From Rehmannia glutinosa (lineage: Eukaryota; Streptophyta; Magnoliopsida; Lamiales; Orobanchaceae), in contig CM071930.1 in NCBI GenBank assembly GCA_016081115.2, positions 44,925,335 through 44,989,334 on the forward strand: DNA of 64,000 nucleotides. The letters are read 5' to 3'. The notes beneath the pieces were generated by a model, which saw only the letters and a list, made by a program, of their open reading frames with translations, was not told the origin of the DNA and did no database searches. Both the position numbers and the translations under genes were made by a program. Of this stretch, positions 56,288 through 64,000 are shown piece by piece (the stretch's first letter is position 1; each line of letters begins with the position of its first letter).

Positions 56288-57734
56288 GTCAGGTTATCTC
56301 CACACTTCTTTTTGCATTGAAATTCTATCTTCTCTTACGTGCAATATAATTCCATTCAAGTTTGGGGGGAGAGATAGTTCATTTTGATATGAAGGTGTGG
56401 AGAGAATTTTTTTTTGCATTCATATAGTTGCATGTAGAGCATTTAGGTTGCATTCTTTAGCACGTTTATTGCTTTCGTAGTTTGTTTTTTTAGGGAGTGA
56501 GTAAACTATTTTTGTGGTGTGTGTTGCGCCTTGGGAGTTTATTTGAAAATTTTTGTGCTGTTTTAAATTGGGTGTTGAGTGCGAATTAATCATGATGAGA
56601 ATAGATGATATGGAGCATGTGGATATTGCAAACATGGATGTTATGCTTTGAGTTACGACTTTGCAAGCCTGTGAGCTTTGAGCCTTTACTGCTTTCATAT
56701 TATGCAGTCTTGTTTGTTGATTGTGTGTGTCATTCATGTTGATTTGAATTCTTGAACTTACTCTAGTATCTCTGTCAAAACCACATGTTGTATGCGATAT
56801 ATGAAAATGATTTAAGGCCATATTTGTTAAGCCTTTTGCCTACCTAATGACATTGAATTTCCCTAGTTAGCCAATTTGAGCCTGTTGCCTAATTTTTGAT
56901 AGCCACATTTCAAGCCTTAACTTGATATATCTGTTACCCTAGACTTGAGCGTATAGCATTGAGTAAGGGGATTGAATAAGGTTGAATGGGATGATGTCAA
57001 GAATTTAGATAATTGTGATAGTGTTGGTTGATGGGAATAAAAGAAGAAATAAAATGAGGAAAAGAATGGATGAATACTCATGAAGGAGTCATAAAAAAAA
57101 GTGAAAAAGAAATCGACTTTATAAATGAGTTTGCTTTGAATGAACTTGTAGGCTAGGATTTGTGATGTGAGGCGAAAGAAAGAAAAAAAAAAGGGAGAAA
57201 GAAAATACGAAAAGTTGATAAAAACGAGAGGTGATTGGGGTAGCATATTGGGTTTAAATGAGAATAATTGATTAAATGAAAGATGTGCTTACCAGTCTAT
57301 ACGCTTGAGTTTGAGTCACTTCTTCCATATTTCCCTACCCTAACCAAAGAGCCTTCATTACAACCAAAAGAAAAAGTCCTTTTTGATTTATGAATTGCAT
57401 ACATTCGAGTGGCGGAGATGTGAGACGATTTGCAAGCTTATGGTAATTCTTCAACATTGATATGATTTGAGCGTAAACACGTCCCTTATACACTTGAGAG
57501 GAGAGTATACACTTGATCTGTGAGAGTCGTGATTCGAAGCATTTGCCATGGTTTTAATTGACATGTGTTCTGTGTTAGATGTTCGAGGCTTGGTTGATTT
57601 ATTGCTTGACGCCTATGGATAAACGACATGAATTTTGATGTGTTGTTCTTGTTTGCCCTTCATTACTCCCATTTGTGTTTTGTCTTGTTTATAAAGCATT
57701 CACCGGGACTATCAATAGTTTAAGTTTGAGGGTT
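56288..57734 (+). other. Noncoding interior of the Athila-like element with two polypurine tracts
   Basis: No gene. An AAGTTTGGGGGGAGAGATAG tract lies at about 56357-56376 and a second, AAGTTTGAGGGT, at about 57722-57733 next to the 3' LTR. The second is the one in the priming position. A purine-rich block AAAGAAAGAAAAAAAAAAGG is at about 57175-57194. Frames such as 57246-56917 (minus) are low-complexity Phe/Ser artefacts. Confidence 0.65.
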
Positions 57735-59162
57735 TGATTGGTATGAGTTTTGCATGTAATTTGGGCTTAATTCTGGTTAGAATAAGTTGATATGCATGCG
57801 TTAACTGAGTAAAATGGGCCATATTCATATAAAGTGGAAAAGGTATTACGCTTTGCTCGTTTTGTAGGAATTAAACGATATTTGTAGCATTTTGGTGACA
57901 AATCGGAGCATTGCGGTAAAGGACCGCCAATAATCTAGCAAATATATGATGTTTGGAGTTGAATCGAGAAGAAGTCAGACGAACCGGGCAAGAAACGTCC
58001 AAACGCGTCTGGAATTTTCAGCACTGGCAGGGTTTAGTATTTTGGCCATAACACACTCTACAAAATTGATATTGAGCTGATTCAAGTGGCTACGGAAAGA
58101 TAGGAGATAGCGCTACAACTCTTATGAAGACCCCATATAGCATATTCGGAGGTTTGGGTGACGCACGGCCCATGCGTCGATGCACGACCTGGTCGTGCGT
58201 CATTTCGAGAGTCAAGCAATCCTATGGCCTGACGCACGACCTGGTCACGCGTGAAGCGCACGGCCCGTGCGTTTGTGCGGGAAAGTCAGGTTTTCACAAT
58301 TTTTAACTTAGGTTTTGACCCAATGGGAGTATAAATAGAGACGAGGTGGCCCCAAACAAAGAGACATAGATTTTTGCCCTAGAAACCAGAGAAAAGAGTA
58401 ATCTTCTACCGAAGGATTGGAGAGATTGATCGAGGTCGCAACTGCGCGCTTGAGGATTGAAGATAGATCAAGAGATCGTCGACATTCCTGTGTTTTCTCA
58501 TTCCATCATATCATTTACTTTCGATTAGTTAGATATGAACTTGAATAATTTGTCTATGAATTATTTCTTTTCCATGTCTGGCTAAACATCTTGTGATTCC
58601 CGGGTTTGGGATTAGGTTAATGGATTCTTTTGTTGGATGATTAATTGCAATTGAAGTTATTGTTTTCAAACCCTATTCGAGTACTTTGTTTTAATTTCTT
58701 GTTTTATCAAAACGCATTTGGTTTAACTTGTTTTGATGTATTGATTCATAATTCGAGAGATGAGTTTCAATAATAGATCTGTGAGTACTTGACATGAATA
58801 TTTGCAAGATTGAGAAGTCTGTGAATATTTGTGAGGATTTATAATTTTTTGTACTTTTGGGAGTTGGATATCTCTTATTGAGTAGAGATGCTAGCATAGA
58901 TAATCCAGTAGAGATGCTAGCATAGAGAATCCATTCATCTCCTTGATCTTTCAATCAATCTTTACTTTGTCTTTTTAGGATAAATTCTTGTCTTGCATTA
59001 ACAAAACCAATCACTCAATTTCGATCGTCTGGATAAAAATAAGACTATTACAATCCCAATACTTAGTACATTAATTTATTAGTCTCTGTGGATTCGACCT
59101 TGCTAACCCTATTCTATGAACTGCACCGTACACATGCGGTGAAGCTAAAAATAAGGCGAACA
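57735..59162 (+). repeat. 3' LTR of the Athila-like element
   Basis: 1428 bp, starting TGATTGGTATGAG like the 5' LTR. About 110 bp shorter because of a deletion near 58890-58930, where a roughly 24-bp word (AGAGATGCTAGCATAGA) occurs twice. Confidence 0.9.
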
Positions 59163-60440
59163 ATAAACCTTACCAACATTTAGAATTTAGTCCTTTTTAA
59201 AATATTCTCAGAGTTTACTCAAATCAACTAAGTCCTTGGGGGACAGCTAGGTTGACTTACTTCAGCAAAGTTACCCTGGTTCAAGGATGGGGTAATTCCT
59301 CTACTCCACTCTTCTCCAACTCTGTAGGAATCCACTAAGTAACAGATTTGGTTACAAAGTAGTTCGTAGTTCGCAGTCCGAGTCAGCCTTGATCACACAG
59401 CTGGCTGCTCATGGGACTCAGCTTCTTCACAAGACAGCTGCTTTGCTACTTTAGCTCCCTTTGAACCATTGGAATTGATCACACAGCCTTCCAACGAGCC
59501 CAAAACTTCTAGTTCGACCTTGAACCTTTCTACAGCTCCTTCAACCTGGAGAGTAGACTATTTTTGTTCTTAAAATTGTTTCCTCTTCAACTGGATGAAG
59601 TATTCTTTCCTTCACAGAGTGTGTTGGATCGAGTTCCTTCGAATTTAGGCTTGAGGAATATCTTTGTAAGCTTGAGAGAATGTTTGCAGGTTTTGCTTGC
59701 TTGTAAAATCTCTTGAAATTCGAATGCTTGGTCGTTCGTGCGTATTTCTCTCTCTTGCTTCCTCAGCCTTTTATAGTTCTCATTTGAAAATTTGTCCGTT
59801 GAAGAGATAGGCTATTTTAAAATGACACTTCTTATTCGTTGGCTTATATTTTCTTGACTTGCAGCTTGATGGTGACATTTCCTCGTATTAAATGATCCTG
59901 CAGCTTTTCAGGACCTGACACAAGCTTCAGTGCTTCCCATTGGTTTGTTCCTTTTGCACGTTTCTGGGACAAACACTTTAAGACATGGCATCTTGGACTT
60001 ATTACTATATTGAGTAATATCCTTGACTTCAGTGCAACGGATTAATATCAGTCGACTTGACTTGAGAGGCTGCCTTTACCCTTTTGACTTGAGTCTGCTC
60101 CAACCTTTTAGGAAAGACTCAACTGCCAGTTCAACTGGTAGACTTGGCTCTTTACTGACTTGATTGTCACTTCTTCGATCTTTACATAGTTCTTCCTCAG
60201 TTAGATCTCGTTCAGTCGAGTCTTTGCCTTTCATCTTGACTGCACTCAGCTGACACACAGCTGGGTCTTCGCTTCAGTCTTCAATTGACTTCTTGCATTC
60301 TTCAACATAGCTGACTTAACTCAGCTCATGTAGTCCTATCTATTACAGAATAAAAATACAAGGAAAATGGGATGCCAACTTCCTATTCTAAGTTTTACAT
60401 GGTATCATCAAAATCTAATAATAAATTTCCTAACACATAC

Positions 60441-60508
60441 ATTCTTTGTTACTGCACTATTTATTTGCTTTATTTATTTAAGTTTTGGCATCATCAAAAA
60501 GGGAAAAT
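60441..60508 (+). other. End of Sirevirus copy 3 interior with polypurine tract
   Basis: Resumes the copy 3 3' region after the solo LTR: GTTTTGGCATCATCAAAAAG, then GGAAAAT up to the LTR. The tract is AAAAAGGGAAAA, with three Gs in place of five. Confidence 0.75.
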
Positions 60509-61987
60509 TGTTAGGAAAATTTATGTTTAGATTTTCATAATACCATGTAAAACTTAGAATATGAAGTTGGTACCCCATTTTCTTTGTAATTCAACTTGAA
60601 ATAGATTGGACTATTTGAGCTGAGTTGAAGTCAGCTAAGTTGAAGCTTACAAGAGTCGACTGAAGATTGAAGAGAAGACCCATCTGTGTGTCAGCTGTGT
60701 GAAGCCAAGTGAAGGATCAGTTAAGTGACGGAAAAGTTGTCTCAGTCAGCTGACTGACAGCTAAGTTATTCCATAATGATTGGAATTGAATGTCAAAGGG
60801 GAATGCAGCAGACTAGAATTGAAAAAGCTGATAGAGATCCGTTGTCAAAACAAGTCAAGGTTTTTCGAAAGAGACTGCGGTCAGTTGTTGCCAAAGAATA
60901 AAGCCGTTTTCTTTGAAAAAGTGCAAAAAATAAGGAACCAATGGGATGTACCTGATACCTATAGAGACCAAGGAAAGGTTGCAGAGCATTAAAATCATGG
61001 TACGATCCTCATTAATGCTGCAAGGACAAGACATGTCAACAACCTACGAGTGAGATTTGAAACATATGTTTATCTCTTCAACGGATATATTTTCGAATAT
61101 GCACTATAAAAGGCTGAGGAAGCAAGTGAGAGAAGGTCACCGAGTTCATTACAAGCATAAAAGCATTCAAACAAAAACCTACAAAATACTCTCAAGCTTT
61201 CAAAGACATTCCTCTAGCCTAAAATCGAAGGAGCTCAATCCAACACACTCAGTGAAGGAAAGATTATTTCATCAAGTTGAAGAGGAAATTGTTTAAAGAA
61301 CAAAGGGGTCTACTCTCCAAGGTTGTAGGAGAAGTAGAAAGGTTCAAGTTCGAACTAGAAGCTTTGGGCTCGTTGGAAGGTTGTGTGATCAATTCCAATA
61401 GTTCAAGGAGAATCAAGTAGCAAGACAAATTGTTTTGTGAAAAAATGAGTCCTTGGAGCAGCCAGTTGTGTGATCAAGGCTGACTCGGACTGTAGACTGC
61501 TTTGTAACCAAGATCTGTTACTTAGTCGATTCCTCCAGGAGTTGGAGAAGAGTGGATTAGAGGAATTACCCCATCCTCGAACCACTATAAAATTGCTTGT
61601 GTCTTATTTACTTACAACACTTTAATTTCTTGCATATCTTTTATATCTATTGTTAAGTTATAATTGCTCAACTCAACTGATAATAATCATTTCTAAAAAC
61701 AAGTGTTGAAAAACATGTTTAAAACAACAAGGGTGAAAAGTCTTCCGCTGAACAAAAACCAAATCAACTACTAAGTTAAGTGTGTTTCAAATTGAGTTAT
61801 ACTATCAACAAACTCCGATCAGTGCGTTGAGTGGGTAACTTTGCTGAGTAAGCCAACCTAGCTATCCCTCAAGGACTAAGTTGATTTGTGTTAACTCTGA
61901 AAATATTTAAAAGGACTCAATCAAAAATTTGGTAAGGTTTATTCAACCCCCCTTCTAAACCTTACTACTCACCCCTTGGGACTTACA
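60509..61987 (+). repeat. 3' LTR of Sirevirus copy 3
   Basis: 1479 bp, TGTTAGGAAAATTTATG to GGGACTTACA. TATA box 61105-61112, CTCTTCAACGG box 61073-61084. More diverged from copy 1 LTRs than those are from each other. Confidence 0.88.
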
Positions 61988-62400
61988 GGTATAAATAGAA
62001 TGTTGCTTAGTTATGCTTAAATACTTGCTTTTACGTATGCAAAATGTTGCTTACTTGTTTAATGTGTTTTAAGTTCTCACATGAAAAATAGTTTGCTGAA
62101 CAAAAACTACCATGTTATGCAAAAAAATAAAAACTTATATGGACTCCCCATTCATTCCATCATTCTCGGTTATTTTAACCCAGAACTTTACTTTGGTATG
62201 ACTAAAATGTTGCTTAGATGTGCACAAATACTTGCTTGTACGTATTCAAAATGTTGATTACCTCCCCATTCATTTCATCATTTCCAGTTTTTTTAACCCA
62301 GAACTTTGCTTAAGTATGGCTAGTATGTTGTTTAGATGTGCATAAATACTTGCTTGTATGTATTCAAATTGTTTCTTACTTGTTTACTGTGTTTGTATCA
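61988..62400 (+). repeat. Three imperfect tandem repeats before the FAR1-like remnant
   Basis: Units begin near 61996, 62207 and 62326 with AATGTTGCTTAG...AAATACTTGCTT...GTAT. The first is about 210 bp, the second about 120 bp because it lacks an internal part, and the third is partial. The words CATTCATTCCATCAT and AACCCAGAACTTT recur in the first two. No coding sense. Confidence 0.7.
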
Positions 62401-62415
62401 GGGGGAATTACACAT

Positions 62416-63240
62416 ATGTCACAACAACGGATCGAAATAACATCAGATTCAACACCGATCTAGATACCGAAATGTGACGAAAATATGACACCAAAAGATG
62501 GAATGAATTTTGATGATGTAGACAATGGAATACAATTCTACAAAAACTATGGTTGTGTCAGTGGATTTGATGTGAGAATCAGTACAACCAAACGCTTTCG
62601 CAGTGGTATAATATGCAGACAATATGTGTGTGCAACCGCGAAGGATAGAAAAAAGTTAAGAGCTCAACTACATTGGAGGAAGAAACAATGTTAAATGATC
62701 ACGAAAGTGCACAAGTGAGACACAAAAAAGTAACAAGGGTGGGGGCTGCAAGGCACAATGGGTGTTCCAATACACTGCAGTTGGTGCTTACACGATTAAG
62801 ACTTTTGAAATCAGGCACACACATTCCTTGATGCCCGGGGTGTACAGACACTTTCTAAAAGCCAATAGGAATTTAAATTTGGCGCACCAAAAATTCATCC
62901 TAAACTGTATCAAAGCAAACATTGGGCCAGTGAAAACTTACCGCCTGTATAAAGAGATGGTTAGAGGGTACTCGAATGTAGGCGCACTCCCAATTGATTT
63001 TAAAAATTTCAAGAGAGAGTTAAAAGCATACGTATGTGGAGCTGATGCACAACTTATTATACACAAGTTTGTAAACAAACTTGAGGTGTGTCCAAATACT
63101 TCAACTACGACGTTGATGAGAATGACCAACTTACACGACTATTTCGGGTTGATCCAACGTGCAAGCAAAACTACACCATGTTTGGGGATGTAATATCATT
63201 CGATGCAACATACAACACTAATAGGTCAGTACATTCCCAT
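62416..63240 (+). pseudogene. FAR1-related / MULE transposase remnant
   Basis: The first ATG is at 62416, with a TAG at 62461-62463; the frame then continues as a FAR1 DNA-binding domain: GMNFDDVDNGIQFYKNYGC, GFDVRIS, then the Cys/His end YTIKTFEIRHTHSLM (62762-62830, after a frame change near 62690). The middle helices follow (HQKFILNCIKANIGP, YRLYKEMVRGYSNVGA). After another shift near 63090 the frame enters the MULE transposase domain: DENDQLTRLFRVD and FGDVISFDATYNTNR, with the first Asp of its DDE site. Then it stops; GTCAGT at 63225 could be an intron donor, but the rest is cut off by a copia LTR at 63439. FAR1-related proteins are transposase-derived transcription factors; this copy could be a transposon or a dead FRS gene. 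Not functional. Confidence 0.82.
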
Positions 63241-63438
63241 CAAATTTTGGACCCCGAGTTTTCTTTTTTCATTCGTGTATAAATATGCATGTCAAATAAA
63301 CATAAACTACTTATGTGTGATTTACATGCTGCATATAAAAATATATAATTTTATACAAGTGTACACTCGCCCCCAATTGGTATTCACTTATCTCTTTTCA
63401 TTCAGCATTAATTCATGTGTGAATATGCATGTGAAATG
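63241..63438 (+). other. Noncoding stretch after the FAR1-like remnant
   Basis: About 200 bp of AT-rich DNA, possibly intron of the remnant gene. No domain recognised. Confidence 0.4.
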
Positions 63439-64000
63439 TGTTGGAATTTGGTTTGATAAAATGGGTGTTGACCCTATTTTAACCAAATATTTAAGTGGTT
63501 TTCATTAGTGAAAAATGGAGTTAAATTATATGATAAAATTCTACTAAGTGAGTAGATGAGATTGACATTTGGAATTTCTCAAACCCAATTCCAAGTGAAT
63601 GAGAAATTAATGCTAGAAGTTAGCCACTTAAAACTAGAAAATGGTATAGAAAATGGAAAATGTGGGGAAGGAGAAAAGCTCCATCCCACATAGAGTAGAA
63701 AGTCAAGGTTTGCTCAATTTATAAATCCCAAGTTGGACAATTGGATTTGGGCCCTTGGGGCACGAAAGTTTTTAAAGGGGTAAGGACCTAAATTCTTGTG
63801 GGTTTGGTTCAAAACACACGCGCGCATGAGCCGCCGCCCACCCGCCCGCACACCTGCTCGGCTCGGCTCAGCCCGGCTTGGGTCCGGGTTCCGGTCATAG
63901 GCCTGGGCTTGGGCTTCAAAGCCCTTATACTTTTTGGACCAAATTTGTTTAAAACCCATTTAAATATTAATTAGTTATTTTAATTAATTAAATAAATCCA
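63439..64000 (+). mobile_element. Start of another LTR, probably Ty1/copia, running off the window
   Basis: Begins TGTTGGAATTTGG and has features common in plant copia LTRs: a GAAAAGCTCCATCCCACAT box near 63672, a TATA-like TTTATAAAT at 63718-63726, and a GC-rich stretch (63815-63890). The right end, primer site and any genes are outside the window, so orientation and family are inferred. Confidence 0.5.

Larger units (their letters stand above)
53826..59162 (+). mobile_element. Athila-like Ty3/gypsy derivative without pol
   Basis: 5337 bp with LTRs 53826-55362 and 57735-59162, perfect target duplication ATAAA (53821-53825 and 59163-59167), a TGGCGCCGTTGCC primer site as in Athila-type elements, a gag fragment (55537-55995) and no pol at all. 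The 2.4-kb interior is too small for an autonomous element, so it would need proteins from a relative. Confidence 0.87.
53776..60435 (-). mobile_element. Solo Sirevirus LTR, opposite strand, split by an Athila-like element
   Basis: On the plus strand it starts TGTAGGTCCCAAGG at 53776 and ends AAATTTCCTAACA at 60435: a complete LTR in minus orientation, about 1.3 kb once the inserted element is removed. TATA complement at 59768-59775, CTCTTCAACGG complement at 59796-59807. No internal sequence is attached, so it is a solo LTR that landed in a relative's 3' noncoding region. ORF-like stretches between 59168 and 60435 are not genes. Confidence 0.83.
49702..61987 (+). mobile_element. 5'-truncated Sirevirus-like element, copy 3, with nested insertions
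   Basis: Starts inside the aORF right after the (TA)n tract and runs through the aORF end, 3' noncoding region (49702-53775 and 60441-60508) and a full 3' LTR (60509-61987). Between them is an opposite-strand solo LTR of the same family (53776-60435), which itself holds an Athila-like element (53826-59162). Everything upstream of the aORF linker (LTR, gag, pol, aORF N-terminus) is missing. Confidence 0.85.

Noticed and set aside
56917..57246. Phe/Ser-rich minus-strand frame of 109 codons
   Set aside because: Produced by purine-rich tracts on the plus strand; sits in the noncoding interior of the Athila-like element.

Overview
This window is nuclear DNA from a flowering plant, almost certainly a eudicot, and it is a transposon-rich stretch of intergenic chromatin. 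No host gene is intact. The evidence is the set of element families: a Sirevirus-like Ty1/copia family, two Ty3/gypsy elements (at least one with a chromodomain-like tail), an Athila-like gypsy derivative, a (TA)n-flanked inverted-repeat element and a FAR1/MULE transposase remnant. Every reading frame longer than about 100 codons outside 19.6-24.9 kb belongs to one of these. The species cannot be read from the sequence.

Layout. 1-3153: right part of a Ty3/gypsy element on the minus strand (integrase finger, RNase H, RT, protease, primer site, 5' LTR). 3154-19556: two Sirevirus copies in tandem that share one LTR. Only the 3' tail of the first is present; the second is full length (LTRs 3790-5296 and 18051-19556) with gag, protease, integrase, RT, RNase H and then a very long third ORF (aORF, about 11487-17736). 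That aORF is split by a 1509-bp solo LTR of another copia family with target duplication AGGAG. 19557-24931: AT-rich spacer with a degenerate minisatellite, a protein-fragment ORF and a cluster of stem-loops. 24932-38016: a second Sirevirus on the minus strand, its 3' LTR cut just short of the TATA box. 38437-47620: a complete gypsy insertion on the minus strand with 2.4-kb LTRs and a perfect GAAAC duplication. 48622-49699: an inverted-repeat element between (TA)n tracts. 49702-61987: a third Sirevirus, 5'-truncated inside the aORF. It is interrupted by an opposite-strand solo LTR of its own family (53776-60435), which is itself interrupted by an Athila-like element (53826-59162, duplication ATAAA). 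61988-63438: a tandem repeat and a broken FAR1-related transposase gene. 63439-64000: the start of another copia-type LTR.

How the parts work together. The Sirevirus gag and pol follow the usual copia order (capsid, zinc knuckle, coiled coil, protease, integrase, RT, RNase H). The distinctive part is what lies after pol. Three divergent copies carry the same long aORF: an N-terminal globular domain, a Lys/Pro/Ala-rich linker, long acidic repeats, a coiled-coil and YFKALY block, a YWEKGL box, an RGG-like box and a basic coiled-coil end. In the two copies that keep the start, a conserved TATA-like box and a pyrimidine-rich leader precede the ATG, as if the ORF had its own promoter. I see no clear membrane segment, so the usual name envelope-like may be wrong. 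All copies carry stops and frameshifts and are probably inactive.

The most interesting leads are the aORF and its upstream block, an inverted copy of the polypurine-tract flank inside the aORF, a CTCTTCAACGG box upstream of the TATA position in all six Sirevirus LTRs, a hairpin array and GACCGGT cluster in the solo LTR at 13-14.7 kb, and a 28-bp motif shared by the LTR and gag of the Athila-like element. All comparisons were made by eye.
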